Source: Hymenolepis diminuta (Eukaryota > Platyhelminthes > Cestoda > Cyclophyllidea > Hymenolepididae). Taken from it: 64,000 nt of DNA. The position numbers and the translations under genes were made by a program. Shown piece by piece: positions 14,196-28,204 of this stretch. The stretch covers positions 2,238,019 through 2,302,018 of the forward strand of contig CAADRB010000025.1 in NCBI GenBank assembly GCA_900708905.1, given 5' to 3'. Every line of letters starts with the position of its first letter. The first letter of the stretch is position 1. Under the pieces are notes generated by a model. It ran no database searches. It saw nothing but the letters and a program-made list of their open reading frames with translations, and was not told the DNA's origin.

Positions 14196-16486
14196 GGCGA
14201 ACCTAATGCCTTCCATTCTCACATTTAGCGAGCTTTGGCAATGAAATATACTACTCTCTCTATAATCTCTAGATTGTGAGTGTTTTCAAAGAGTAGTAAG
14301 TTTAAGTCCATTACTTCTAATCTTTCTCTAGGAAAAGAGGGGTTTCCCGGGAGTTAGAAGTGATGTATTCAAGGTGTTTGTATGTCAAATTATATGAGAT
14401 AGCATCGGAACCCAGTGAATAATATTTATCAAAATTACTACCTAAATGATTCAAAATGAGTATTTAAATAATCGAAAAAGATATTATCAATCACTGTTAT
14501 TATAAACGCTCTGATTTAATGAGTTTAGTTTATTGAAGATTTCCGAAAGATTTTATCTTAAATAGGATTCCCGTCTTAACGATACCCTCTTCTATCTTTC
14601 CACCTTTCGAGGTCGGCTTTCTTACTTTATTTAAGTGACTTTTCAGCTAATATTAAAACATTGGTAAATCAGGTCATCTCTAAGGTTACTTTAGGAATTT
14701 AAAGATCGCAATCCACTCTTTTTTGAGTAAATTTAAAATATTATTTAGACAAATATTCGATCGAATTGATAAGGACTTCTTTAATAAGACAGTCGAGGGA
14801 AAGCATTAGTAAATTTCTCTAACCCAGGTCTTATAATCAAATTTTCTGAAACGATTCCCGATAAATTAGAAAATTTGCATATTATTTTTGATTATATTTG
14901 AATAATATTTTTTATTTACTATATAAAATATACATAATATAATTGGTTGATTGATTATTAATTCATAGTACTTAAGAAAGCAAATATTTCAAATTGTGCA
15001 AAAGAATCACGTACACATTTTATCAGCATTTACAATGATTTATTTACCATTTAAATGTAATTTTAAATGGCCGATTGTTTATGAACTTCCATTAATCAAC
15101 CAAATATTGCTTTATTTAAAAAAAATCTTCCTCCTTCATAAAAATGCATTAAGAAATCGGCTTTGAGCAAGTTGCGATAGCAATATTTCGATTACTTCTC
15201 ATTAGTAGATATGTAAAATCGGGTTGTATCTGATTTAACCATCGTTGTCCTTATTTTTATTCATGAAAGATCTCAATAATCTAAATTTTACTAATGGTAA
15301 GGCTTCTAAACTTGGGAAAAGTATATTAATTGAGAAAAAAAATGTGCAGGAAGGTTCGAGAATAAAGTCAGTTTATTAAAAAATGTTTCATATCACTTGA
15401 AATGAAACAAATTTTTCTTTTGCTACTTTTTCCACCCTTCTTCTCTGCATCCTGTCCTTAGGTTTCAATCTTTAAATTTGAAACCTTCGGTCTATTGGTT
15501 CTTGAGTGCGTCTATGTAAGTGACATCCAGAGCTTATTGATTACTTGGCCAAATTGAATGTTGGGTAGTGGCGTCTCAATAAAATTGCCCATTATAATAG
15601 TCAAGGGAAGTTAATTGAAAGTAATTGCGACGTCTTATTCCTAAGTATCCTTAGCTTCTTATCTGCACATGCGTGATTTTAATCCATATGAAACTAAATT
15701 TCAGCAAAGTAATTGTTAAACAATAAGAAAATAAATAAAGGGGAATGAGATGCAAACATGTATTCCTTATTGATATGTTCAGTTGTGTTTAATGGATCAA
15801 AGTTACTGACAGCAAAAGATATGTGGAAGACTTCGTGATGATAAAATTTCCCAGAAAAGAAGTTATATATAAAGGTACAGTGTGGTCGGTAGAGCTACTG
15901 TTGACCTGCGGTAGGCTCTGGACCTATCGGTACTGATAAGGTTGATGTAGGTAGTGGTCAGCTTTAGAAACTGACCTCGTTGTAGGTTTGAAATTAGTAG
16001 CTGATTGTAGTGTCGGTTTACAGCTAGAGATATATAGCTTTGGAATCGGAACATTAACAGTTGGAAAATATAAGAATACTGTAGAAATCTATAATTGAAA
16101 AGACACAAAAACCTTGGTGGAACACTCATTGGCAAATAAAACCAATTGAAGTAGCTTAAGAAGTGCTCCATTGGGTAAGATGAATTTAACGAGGTGGATA
16201 TGGTGATATTGGATCTTGATCTCGCCACAAACAGTCGAGAGACAGATAAAGGATCCTAAACCCTCTCAGGAATTTTGAAAGGAGGCTTCTAATTAAATCG
16301 TAAACTTCCATATGAGCAGTAATTAATCAAGAATTACAATAATATAATCGGACGGTAAACACTGATTTTTAGTTGAAATATGTGTATTTCACTATTTAAA
16401 TCAATGTATGTTTCTTTTTGGATATGATCTATAATGCATTGCTGCTACTTAACGAAATGTTTCACCCTTATTTATATTATTATCAG

Positions 16487-16641
16487 CAACCAAATCGCCG
16501 AAATTAATAAATGGATCTTTTAGCGCAACTGATCAGGTGATGATTCAGGAGAGACCGCCTTCTTTGCGCTTGAAAGATCTAAAGCACTGGTTGCCTGTTT
16601 TTCGTGATTTCAAAGAGGTGGATGGGAAAATCTTTGAATTT
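16487..16641 (+). CDS. Possible exon, unassigned
   Basis: 155 bases between TTATCAG and a GTAAAA donor-like site, reading VMIQERPPSLRLKDLKHWLP then VFRDFKEVDGKIFEF. A protein-like composition in an AT-rich setting. It does not join in phase with the coding-like stretch at 17190, so a link between the two is not shown. Confidence 0.22.
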
Positions 16642-17189
16642 GTAAAATGAAATCCTTTTTGATGATTTCTCTGTGCTCTCATTGTCCTGTATTTATCAAT
16701 AACTATATAAAATCGATGTTAATGGTACGAAATTAGAACACGGAGAAAGATGGTCGTTCAAATAATTTATGGATGATTAAATTAAAGTTAATTTATTTAT
16801 ATTTTTAGCAGAATCGATAATTATAAATAAATATGACAAATTTATGGTAGTAGTAATAATTAATGCTTAGGCGTTTTGTTTTGAAGTAACTTTAAATAAT
16901 AAATAAATAGATTGTTTGAATAAATTGCATATGGTAACCACAAAACAAATAACTTTTCAAATTTAAAATTTCTTGTTCTTATCAATAAGAAGGTGTTTGT
17001 TGGTTAAAAGTTTTACCTCTATTATAAAATTTTATAGAAATAAGTGAACCACAGGTCTCATAATTTCTCTAAACACCTTAAATGGGACAGAAATATCTGA
17101 ATTTTGTAATTCTACATTCTTATTTTCTTTCAAATAAAAACTGAAACAGGGTATTTTGGATTTTCTTGTTATATTTTTGAATTGTCAGT

Positions 17190-17553
17190 AAAATAGATAA
17201 AAATCGGAAGAAAAAAGTAGAAGCCCCTGCTAAAGACAAGCGAGAAAATGAAACATCAAGGGAGAAGAAAAAAGGCGCCCTGCGAGTTGTTACTAAACGG
17301 AAAAGGAAGCATGAGTATATAAAGGATGAGTTTTGGGTAGATGCTCAATACTTGAAAGTTGGACAAATGAGACAAATTCATAAGTAACTTAGAAGAAATT
17401 GCTGATGCTCATCAGAAGATTCTGTGCAAAAGTTTTCCCGCTTTCATTTCTGACCATCTTCATTGTCGGTATTTCAATATAGCGCCATGGATGAAGATTC
17501 CTGTTATAAACCCATTAGACTTCGAGATGGTCTACAAAGCGGGAACTCAATAA
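17190..17553 (+). pseudogene. Coding-like stretch with one frame change
   Basis: 66 open codons (17190-17384) with a Lys/Glu/Arg-rich part and then YIKDEFWVDAQYLKVGQM, ending at a stop. A +1 shift opens 55 more codons reading NLEEIADAHQKILCKSF and NIAPWMKIPVINPLDFEMVY before the next stop at 17551. Either one indel broke a single frame or a very short intron is hidden near 17385. An acceptor-like GTCAG precedes it. Resembles a processed or decayed coding fragment; family not recognised. Confidence 0.3.
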
Positions 17554-19324
17554 TAAGACCAGACTAAGTCAACTTTCACAATTTACTCAAAATTAAGCAA
17601 GGCAATAACCAAGTAATTTAGTAAATTTTAACAAAAATACAAATTTCAGGAATAATTAATAAAAAGTGATAAGTTTAATTTTTCATGGATAAAATTTTTT
17701 CTAATTTTCTTCTTAATTTATATCAATAAAAATGCTTACACCCAAATCCTGCCTATCTCAATCTCATATCATAGAGAAGATCGTATTAACTGGGTGTCAC
17801 TAGGTAGCAGGTTAATGCATCTGGTAGCACCCTTCAATATATATTTTTCAGTCATATTAATAAACAACCATCATAAGAGCTTGGCAACTAGAATGACTAT
17901 CACACAAGTTAGTAACGACTGACTGAATGTAAGTGCAGAAGGAGGGATCGCATAGTTACCCTGGAGGCCAAAGTAGTATAGCTGAACTATTACACTTCAG
18001 AATTCTTTCGAACCTCAGCACGCAACAATAGAAACAGTTGACTGGAGATCTTTAAAATGAACAGATAAAAAGGTCAGGGAGATGTACTTAGATAGACGGA
18101 TGGATAGTGTGCTTACATAGCTGTTTATGTAGGTAGAACAAATCGAAGAGAATGCATTTTGGGGGGAAATGAGACGGTATGGGAATACGAAGAATGACTC
18201 AAGTATGACAGCGTGGACGACAATTGCGATAAAAGTAATGAAAATGAAAAAAACATGAAATGTTTTCCTCCTGGAATAAGGAAAGTTATTAAAGCCTAGG
18301 AGATGGTACAGTTGAAACTATTTGATAATCATTGTCATCAATCCGCAAAAGTCAAGAATTGGCTCTCAACAATAATTATTTCCTCTACAGAAAACAGCTG
18401 GAGGATTTAAATAGCAATTTCCCACTTCATCATACTGAAACGCCCCAGATTTAACATAAGCTTATCAGGAAACCTAATGGAATATTTTCGAAGCAATGGA
18501 ACAAAATTCACGGACATCACTAATCGGGCACCGGATAGTCGATTGTCACACCCGAATATGTAAGAAAGCTAGTAAAGAATTCATCACTACAACTAGGCAG
18601 CCAATCAATCATCCCATTTCGAGCTACAGATCTTCTCCCTTCTTCCCGGGTTCTGAGTAATTGTGGCTCTATAAAGGGGCAAGTAAACGTCATTTCTTGC
18701 CAAAATTTAGATTTTGACAACTTTCTCAACATATCCTTTTAGTGTTCCCATTGACTTAACATAATTTCAAACTAATAAGTGGCTAGAATGATCTCGCAGA
18801 TACGAATACAGTTGCTATTGCTGAAATTAAATGCTTTTTTTTATTTTCGACCATATTTTATCTCATATAAAGAGGCTGATTTATTTCCAAATTTATGGAT
18901 AAATCTTAACTGCGCAATAACCTCAGGTGGGTCATAATAATATGTATCTAATCGGTTCTATCGCATCTTTATTACCACATTGCGATGAATATCCTATTCC
19001 TTAGCGCTGCTGTTCATAAGAAATGAATTTGAATTTTCTACGAAATCTGATTTGTGCAGTGAGAAAAATTTGAAATTTAACCTAAAATAAATGTGAAGTT
19101 GAAATTTCGATATTATGTTTTTTAGATTTAAAAGTGTGTCATATTTAGACCTAGACATAAAAAAAATTGATTTTTAAAGTTCTAAATTTAAGAATGCACA
19201 ACAGTCAATTGGGTGATTTTCTTCTTTCCCCACAAACAGGAAGTCACACTGTTTTCTCCATGGATTGCTTTCTATAACTCTGATATTACCAATGAGAGTT
19301 ATTTGAAAAGCTCTTGATCCCATT

Positions 19325-19512
19325 TAGGTATGTGTTTACGAACACGCATCTTAGGTAGGATGGTAACATCATAGAACCTCCATGGTGATTAATTCGATTA
19401 TCCAGACTCAGTAACTGCTTCTGGTCATTCTGCCTGCTGGGTGTGTACCGAGGGACATCAATCCACTGACCACTGATTTGGCAAATGAGCATGCTAACCG
19501 CTGCGTTACCTA
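19325..19512 (-). repeat. tRNA-like SINE copy with well-kept promoter head
   Basis: The plus strand carries CATCTTAGGTAGGATGGTAACATC and CCTCC (body) and ends with GAGCATGCTAACCGCTGCGT. On the minus strand this end reads AACGCAGCGGTTAGCATGCTC, close to a pol III A box, followed about 35 bases on by a B-box-like GATTGATGTCCC. Confidence 0.7.
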
Positions 19513-20400
19513 AATAACTGTATCAGAGACAAGTAATTCTCTTTTAATTTAATTTCTTCAAAATTCCAAAACGCAATTCTCGAATAAATTATGAATCCAT
19601 TCTAAGTCTCATAAAAATCGCTTCCTCACTCCCACATTAGTTGCTATTCCTCAACCCTTTTCAAAGGTAAGTGAAGAATTAGAAATTCCACATTCTCTTT
19701 GCCCAAGCTATTTGATCTCCCAACTTCATATATGGATTAAAAATCTTCATTAAATCCCATTGTAAATTAATGTTGGTGAAAAAACACTCAAGATCTACAA
19801 AAGGGTGAGGAGGGTTGAATTAAATTTTTAATATCAAGGGATTATGAAATTTTAGGCTCTGCTAAGTTAAAAAGATTTTGCTGACTTCAAATAGGTAGGA
19901 CTCAATGTCCTACTCAAAGAAGGACTCAAAGAAGATGGGAATGATGCAACCACTCATTCTTTAAATTCGCACAATTTCAGGCGTTAGCTTTCTTCTGGCA
20001 TCGGACAACTTGGAGGTGAATCGTAAAATCATGTGGCTATGAAGATACAAGAGAATTTAAATCTCTGTGTAATTATCCCCAATTGTCCTTAAAGTTATTC
20101 TTCAACATAAATAAACTTCTCAATTATCTGAAACTCCAGCCACAGCTCCATAAACTTCCTTACTTTTTAAGAGAACTAGTTTATCCCTCTTTGGTAATCG
20201 CAAAATTTAGGGCTATTCAACCTTTTGTCCACATTTTATTTCTAATCCGAACATTAACTGATCATTTCCCATTGATCAAATGAACTTAATAATAAACTTC
20301 GTCGTTTTGTCAAAACTTATGCATTTTGTCGAGATCAAATTAAAATTTTTCATTTTAATAATTTCTAAAAATCACAAATAGGCATGTCGGGAGGGCCACA

Positions 20401-20781
20401 CTGGGGAGTTCACAACGCTAACAAGACTGATTGAATCACGTGCGCTAGAACAATCGAGAAAGTACAGTATGTAATCGGTCGCGTAGAGGACAAGCGCGGA
20501 AGGGTGAGCAGAGGCCTCATCAGCCAATCAGCAATCAAGATCCCTGCAGCCTAGTGTGGTTTTGTATTGAATAACTAAGCTTTTGACAACGGCACACACA
20601 CAATGAAGTGATCAGTAAACTCTCCCCACTCAACAATTTTCTCGTTCTTACCACTTTGGACATAGCCTAGCTAATTTTGGGAGCAAATTGATAATAGAGG
20701 ACTCTGCTAGAAGTTATTTGGACTGCTTAGGAGGATAAATTAGGTGTAGCAAAGGAACTTATTGGTGTATCATCCGCTACA
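20401..20781. repeat. Solo-LTR-like repeat, copy 1
   Basis: About 380 bases, GC-richer than the surroundings, sharing long blocks with 34846-35199 in the same orientation: GTTCACAACGCTAACAAG, GATTGAATCACGTGCGCTAG, CAGCAATCAAGATCCCTGCA and GGACTGCTTAGGAGGAT. Compared with copy 2 it has an extra stretch of about 20 bases just before the terminal CATCCGCTACA. No internal retroelement region adjoins it. The left end is more degraded than in copy 2. Confidence 0.7.
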
Positions 20782-23700
20782 ACACTGACCAATTACCTTT
20801 GAACATCACACATCGAATCCTCAACCTTTTAATTGTGTAAAAGAACATGATGTAGTGTCAGTATTTTGCTAAATAGGTGAGCAACCTGATGGTTTCAGAA
20901 TTTATATGTGAAAGGGCTCTTTTATTACTCAGACTTAATCAATCACTTGTATCCGCCACCTTCTCGCGTACTTTATTAGACCATTTCACCATTATGGACA
21001 TTTAGATGTTTCCCCTTAATTAAAAGACGCAAAATGATTTTACTTCGCCATAAGAAACGATAAAATTAAATAGAAAGTAATGTAACTTGCATTTTTTAAA
21101 AATTATTAAATATATACTATTATAGGCCTTTAAAAATGAGTCTAGCAGCCGCAGTTGGAGAGGAGAACGTTTTAGAAAAAATGCTTTATTTGCAAAAGGG
21201 TTTGCGCTAGTCGAAAGCAAAATCTGGCTCATAATCCCCAGGCTCATAACGTAAACAGAGTTGCGTAGATAAGAAGTTTCAATTCAAATACGAACAGGAA
21301 AAAATGTGATCTGCAGCGGTTTATATTCTGTCTTTATTTTCTCTACCCTGTTAGATGTTCCCCCAAGCATGTTGTTAAACCTTTATAAGTTTAATATTAT
21401 TATCTAAGAAGATATGTAGGTTATACTAACTGAATTGGCTGAATATTTCAGTGACTGCCTTGAAATCACTCCAATTTATTTTGAAAGTCTACGAAATGTG
21501 TGAATTTGGATATTTCGAGTTCTTTAAACGTTATCAGATCGGTGATTACTCTGTATGACGATTGATTTCTGGTGAGTAGCAGTCTCAGATGTACCTCCCT
21601 CTCCCATGTTTGGTGCTGTTGACATTATTTTCTGCCCCAATTTAACAACTTTAAGGTTTGTCACAGTATTTAATGTGACCAGAAAATCCATTTCCTAGTG
21701 GGCTATCTCAATAATATTTTGGTGGTAATTTATACTACGATTAGACTTTCTTTTGTTCAGATGTTATCTTTTGCTTCCCTCTTACCTATTATAAACATTA
21801 ATGGGTTATGAATTTAATTAGGAGTTTACGAAACATTGCTCCCTTTGATTTTTCCCAAAATTATTTTCCAAACCACACATTAATTCAGATCGTTTTAATG
21901 CAATATTACTTTTATGGACAATTGACTCATCTGACCGCCCCAACTCCACCTATGCCGAGATCGCAATTGCAGAATATCAGCTCTCTGGCAATGACTCAGC
22001 CTTTGACCTTGTAATCCCAAAAATACCGATTTTAAGACATGCAGGGCAAACGCTTAGCTCCTGCAATCTGTCGATCTTCGCCTCGTTCTTTGTCATATTT
22101 TTCATTACCGTCCCTCCCTACATCTCTCTCCTAAACTTCATTTCCCTCTCTAATTCTCTTGAATAATGATCTTTTGTGTCAACTATCGACTCTACATTCT
22201 TGATCTGGGAAATGTGGTTGTTAAATGTCCACCGTTAACTCAGTAAGGACGATCTCTCGTCTATATAAGGTGGAGAAAACGAAATAAGCTAGTGTCCTTT
22301 TGAACTGCACGAACTTAGCTACCATGAGACAGGAATCAGACATAATCGGTGAAGGATAATTTTATCAGACTGAAACAGATTGGAAACACTAATCCTGAAA
22401 CCAGATGAGGAAAATGTGATATTTTGGAGGAGCAGAACCCACAATGCAGATGTCGGAAGGCAAGGAAATGCCTGAAGACGTCGAGGGATGCGAAGAAGGT
22501 AATAAAAATAATAAGTAAATCACTGAAACAGAGAGAATGATTGATAATTAAATTTACTGAGTCATTTACATTCAGAGTTATCTAAATCAACTAAAGGAAA
22601 ATCAGCACTATTCCTACTTATTCCCTGGACGACGACAGCGAAAGTGAACATATTTTTATCATTTTTCTCAGGTTTTTTCATCCTTTGGATTAGATGAGTA
22701 ATTATTATTTAAAGGAATAGAAAACTTAAATTTATGACATAAAAAAATTATTGTAATTAAAGCATTTCCAGCCTTGTTTTATTGGCTTGGTCAATTCCTA
22801 ATGGTAGTTGATATTTTCGCTTCTTAAACTTTCAGAAGAAGTTGAACTGTAAATGATAAATTCCTCTAATAATAATTAAAATTATTTTATTGCGGGCAGG
22901 CAACTGAATATGGGGAAAATAAAGCCGTTCAGTATGATTTAAGAAAAGGGGTTCGGAAAGAAGTAGAAATGAAATTAAGAGTATTGAGTTTAATAAAACC
23001 TGATTTTTTGGTTTCAGTTTATCCTCCTTTCGCGGCAATTTTTCATGCCCTAATGTACTTCTAAACCCGTATTTGCTAACTCTTTCCTGAGTGTGTTCAT
23101 ATCTGTCGCGCCCGAAGCTTAATGAAGGGATGATTAATATAAACAATTGTTCGATCACTTCAGAAGCAATTTTCTTCTTACAGAATGATTAGAACTAACA
23201 TGATTTTGATATAGCATAGTAGATAGCATACTAGCAATGATAGCTAATTCGTGTGATTTTGGGGGTTTTCGAGAGATACGAAGTCATTCAGGTATTCCTT
23301 AGCATTCAAAATTAGCCTTATGGAACAAGAGATTAAGGAACCTTGATGACAATTTATTAATGAAGTCAAAGTAGGCTTCCTCTTTAGGTTCCTATAAAAA
23401 ATTCTTCTCAGTTATCTTACCCTAAACCTTCTTTTGAGTCATTTGATCCCAAGGGGAACTGAAAGAAAGCTACACAACATTATGGAAATCATGGTTAGAC
23501 CGGGCCGACGTGCATAAAACAGCCAACAACGCCAATTACCTCTCCCTGTGAGCATTAATCTCCTCCTTAAGGGAATTCGAGTAAAAATGATGTAGTGCGA
23601 AACTGCTAAATTCACAAAATTGGAAGAGGAAGAGGATCACTATCACTCGAGCATCGTGATCAACGAAGATTCCCAGTTTCTGATTTCCGGTTGCTCAAGT

Positions 23701-26700
23701 CTTATTAAAACAAGGATGGTTGAAACACAACATATCAGGGCATCATTCGTAATGGTGACATCGAATTCAGCTCGAGCTTCTTCAAAATACCTTTTTAAAA
23801 AGCAGCAGCCGAAGTTTTTCCGGGCTGAGAAGAAAATTATCTCAAAATTAACTAACTACGTCTTCCTACTCTTGTCCTTACCTAATTCCTCTTTGTTTTA
23901 GTCATGCATACATTGTTAAATTTATTTATATTTTGTCATGAACGTATTCTTTTGTGTTTGTGGATGCATTACTCATAAACATGTGCATTTGTGATTACAC
24001 AGATTCCTTATTGGTTCGTAACAAAACGTCAATTTACATATTTTTGACTTTATATCTAACTCTACGTATGGGTGTGTGTACGCAAATTTTTTTATTCTAA
24101 TTTATGTTTTTGTATGGTGGGGCACTAATGGTGTTGTACAGTTTCCGATTCATCCCTTGTTTGGGGAGTTGTACTTTCCAGTAGAATTTGCATTAGAGCC
24201 ACCCCAAAGTACCTAATAAAATACAAAACCGAATATTTTCGGCACTCTCAGTAAAATCGATAAATTCCGTAAACAGCATCCATCCTTCGGGCACTGGATT
24301 ATTCGATTAGCTTTCTTCCATGGTCATAACAGAGAGCAAAACCTTCTCACTGGTACATTACTGGCCGACCGGATAGCCAACAATTACGTAATATATAAGC
24401 AGATGCCCTTCATAATATACCTCAATGAGTGACTGTCAAGAATCCAGTGATGTTCTAGTGTATATTAGTGATTTTATACTCTTATTGCTGATTTATTATT
24501 GGTTTCACAGAATTTATATCTTTATAGGTCTGGATATGGTATGAGTCAACATATTTTAAGTGCCTGTGCCATATCTATTTCAGCACGCAATTTCAATTTA
24601 AACGTTTGATCAAATCACCGATAAATTTTCTTCCTTAATTTAATCAGTAATTCATTTCAATTAAAAAATTATCTCAAGTACTTCTTAATATGTGGTTGTC
24701 TGACCCTAATCTCCAATTTCTACATCAATGACTCCCCAGTGACCTGATCAACTATTGCCCCGAGAAGTCAACGTACTGAAACAGTTGAAATCAATTTCCC
24801 GATCGTTATTCAATTGACTTGAAGCAGTCAAGTTACTTATTTTATAGTTGTCCTCTATTCTAATCGACATATCCTTTTAATCACTCGACGCTGATGTCCT
24901 CATTTAGTCACTGATTGGCCAGTTTACGCAATGCCATCGTATTGACATCGTCTAGATTATAAGCCATGTAAATATGATTGAACGACTTCTCTAATCAGTC
25001 ACCACGACTGGTTGCAAAAGAACTTCCAGTTACCCTCCTAATTACCTTTTTCAATTGCTACTGCATTTCAACAAATTTTTTGACCTAAGTGTGCACATTT
25101 TCCTTTGTACTACCATAATCAGCTATACCTAATTCACTAAATGGACTAATAGATAAGAAAGGTCATTAAGATACACCAAATATAATTTTTTAACCCGCAT
25201 TTATACGAATTGATGAGTTGTCAACCCAGTAAACTCTCTCAAAGGTATTTCAGCCAAGGGTAAACCCCTTTTCCAGCCAATAAATAGCAAACATGAATCA
25301 TTACAGGAACTTATTATAAATGCAGACATCTTCTATCAAACGCTTGAAATTTAACTATGTCCCTCGACAAAAATCAAGATTGAATATGATACATTTGCGT
25401 TTTAATATCCCATGTTAGAGCTTATATTTCATTAAAGTAGACTGTAATAACATTAAAAAATAGATTGCGCAAATTATTTATTCGTTAAATTAGTGTCATT
25501 TATTGAGTAATTTATTCAAAATGAACAAATGAAATAATTTAGAGCCTTTTATTTAAACACAACGACTCTCATTGTCTAAAAAATAATTAAATGATTTGAT
25601 TTTCGATCTGGAAAACGTATATATCTACAGAAATCAGACTTAAACTATTATTAAATATTTTGAGATAATAAACTAAAGAAACTTGTTTCGATGAATAAAA
25701 AAGATAGGAAAGATCATTAATAATACCCAGGATAATAGTTGTTAGAAGTAAAATTAGACGTCTAGCCAAAATCCATAAACAGTGAAATGCTCAGATTTGC
25801 TGAAATTATCCTAAAACCTGAAATTATTTTCCTGTTTTGTCTAGCGTACAATATGGCACCCTAGCGTGAAATTAGCGTTCTGAGATCATAAGAATCCTGG
25901 CCTGCTCTGAGGTTCCTCCAGTTTATGAATTTTGCCCAACCTCCCACGCCCCTCCTTACTGAACTAGTGCTCTCGATTGGTCTCTTCTGGTTATTTCTCT
26001 CCCAGTAGGATCTACATGGCTCCATCTTTTCTGTTAGATATATTACCGATACCCGAGTTAACTACCAACTTATCTTCCGTCTTTCTCTCATGTTTTCTTC
26101 CCAATAACTCTAGCCCGATACAAGTCTGTCTCCTTCTTTTCTTTTTGTTTATTGGAGAACGTGATAAGCTAGAACGGTAATAGTCTTATCAGGCTCTGTT
26201 CTCCACGCCCTGGTGTTCTATAGTTTCATAACTTAATGTGAATGATAGAAGTCAAAATCAGTACGTGAGCACATTGTTTATACTTTACAAAGTACGTACC
26301 TTTGTTTAACGAGATGTGTGATTCGGTTTTGTTTAAAATTTTCCCTTGAGAGGGCACTAGGCTGAATTAGTGATGGAGAATTATGGATGCAACATCGCGC
26401 CTTAGGGGAGTCATTTTACTGAAAAATGATTTATTGATTTATTATTTATTATTATTTAAATAGCCCGATGTCACAACTCATAAAGAGGGAGTAAAAGTAG
26501 ATCAGGAATAAACGAACGCACTTTAAATATTTAAATTAAATAACTGCATAAAACCCCAAAAATATGTAAAACACATGTAAAGTTAATGTGGAGACGAAAA
26601 AATGTTATTTTCTCGAGAGAGATTAATATAATGATTCCTTCTTGATTATGGTGAGAAAAGAAATAAATGACCCTTTTATTTTGTGTTACTTCCGCTCCCG

Positions 26701-27759
26701 ACAGGCGTAATTTTTTCCTCAATAATTGAATAATATTTCCACTGGGATATATTTGCATTCCATAGGTACCTAAACCTAGGCCATTCTAACTTACAGATCA
26801 ACCCCTTCTATCTCAGAATACGATTTTTCTCATGTGATTCGAAATGCTCAGGTCCTAGAAGAAGTTCAAAATGTGCACGTACAGGTGGTCTTCTGCCAAG
26901 TAATATACATTGCAGCAGCTAAACTATGCCTAAATATCTGGACATTTAAAAAATATATTTAATTTTTGGTGTGGTATATAAAGTGAAGGGTAATGTGATT
27001 AAAGCACTTAATATTAGTTCACCTTAAGTGAACTCTAGTGAGTTCATCGACGCTAAAAGTATGCAAGCTAGTATCAATCTGCTATCTTAGCTATTAGATG
27101 GAATATCTCTCTAAAATTTTGCTTACTACCCTAAAAAAATGGAGTGGCACTACTAGCAAATCTTTTCAACCTGGTCGACTTGGTCCTTTGAAATCAAATT
27201 AACTTGAAGTGAATGAGAGTAAGAAAGTAAAATGAATGCAAACTGAAGCTCTTAAAAACCAATATCTACTACAAATTTCACTACTTGTCTTGTACAGTAA
27301 GCTTCAATCGTATGTCCTAATCGGTATTAAAACTATGCGGAAATTCTCACTTCAAGACTGAAATTTCTCAGCCTACCTACCTTCTCCCTTTTCACAGATT
27401 TTCCGACGAAAGCTTAGTATTCCAAGTTGGAATTGTAGTTCGGGTACCATATTTTGTTTAAATAGAAAAAAAAATCAAATGCAATATAACATAGTTGAAG
27501 AAAATTTAATAAGTTTAAATTAATTTTCTTGCTTACAAACAAGGTCATTTTCTAATTAGCCATGTTGATTATTACTTTGATGGACCACACATAATGATCA
27601 ATTTATGTATTTCTTTTATCTCCATCGGTAAATGCATTTTCAAAAAGTGGCATTGAAAAATAGCAGAAAGTAAAACAAAAAAATTATGAATTATGAAAAG
27701 ATGAATGAAGCTTCATCAATTTACTGCTGATTTTTGGCAACTAAATTTTCAATATTATA
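20782..27759. other. AT-rich region without a recognised gene
   Basis: Contains coding-like repeat copy A (23.7 kb), a TATA-like TCTATATAAGG at about 22260, and a short Glu-rich open stretch 22444-22499 before a GTAATA donor-like site. A weak repeat at about 22285-22365 resembles 34500-34580. Nothing can be assigned. Confidence 0.5.
23729..23837 (-). repeat. Unidentified coding-like repeat, copy A
   Basis: The minus strand encodes a stretch with CCFLKRYFEEARAEFDVTI, matching copy B at 29909-30018 (CCFFKRSFEEVYAESDVNI). The DNA alignment is nearly gap-free with many synonymous-looking changes, so both probably descend from a protein-coding mobile element. Family not recognised. Stops lie upstream in this frame; the plus-strand ORF here is its shadow. 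Confidence 0.45.
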
Positions 27760-28200
27760 TGTTAGATTAAATTGATGTAATTTTGTACCATTTGCATATC
27801 ACAGCCATTTTCAACAAAGATACATCCAAGGTACTTAATAGGGGCACAAAGAATTCACATTTTTCCACTTCAAGACGGAAACCATGCTCCTGAATAGGCT
27901 GAAGTAGTGTAAGGCCAATTTCTCGAAGTTCCTGCTGAGAGCGGCCCGCAACAATTACGTCGTCTAGATATGCAGCAGTACCGGAGAGATCCGATATCAT
28001 GCTATTCATCATTTGTTGTAAAATAACAGATGTCATCTCGATACCAAATGGAATTTTTGTATTTAGGTTTAGGCCGCGATATAAATTGACAGTCAGTAGC
28101 TCTCATGACTCAGGTGTAACTTTGGGTTGCAGATAAGCCCTTGCTAAATCAACATTAGTAAACAATTTAACGCTATTCAGTATCGAGAAAATGCCATTTG
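27760..28200 (-). pseudogene. Ty3/gypsy reverse transcriptase fragment (K02A2.6 type)
   Basis: Read on the minus strand. A stretch resembling the RT block around the first catalytic Asp (LFTNVDLAKAYLQ-like) is followed by an in-frame stop, then YRGL, IPFG and the catalytic box AAYLDDVIVAGR, then an EKCEFF motif. Right after EKCEFF the frame shifts, and the expected KYLG block continues in another frame near 27830. The order and motifs are those of Ty3/gypsy RTs of the K02A2.6 class. The stop, the frameshift and the missing ends make it a dead copy. RNase H, integrase and flanking LTRs were not found next to it. Confidence 0.85.
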
Positions 28201-28204
28201 GAAC

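Larger units (their letters stand above)
7479..20400. other. Largely empty AT-rich region
   Basis: Apart from the SINE copies near 14.1 and 19.4 kb and the unassigned coding-like stretches at 10.26, 16.49 and 17.19 kb, I see no gene. ORFs such as 15863-16228 (minus) and 9409-9678 (minus) are Phe/Tyr/Ile/Ser/Asn-rich shadows of AT-rich DNA. Confidence 0.55.

Noticed and set aside
15863..16228. 121-codon minus-strand ORF
   Set aside because: Tyr/Phe/Ser/Leu-rich with no motif; typical of a chance frame in AT-rich DNA.
22832..23158. 108-codon minus-strand ORF
   Set aside because: Low-complexity Leu/Ile/Arg mix, no domain pattern, no splice context.
24120..24215. Possible C-terminal exon reading FPIHPLFGELYFPVEFALE
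   Set aside because: Open frame continues upstream through low-complexity sequence with no clear acceptor choice; no homology recognised.
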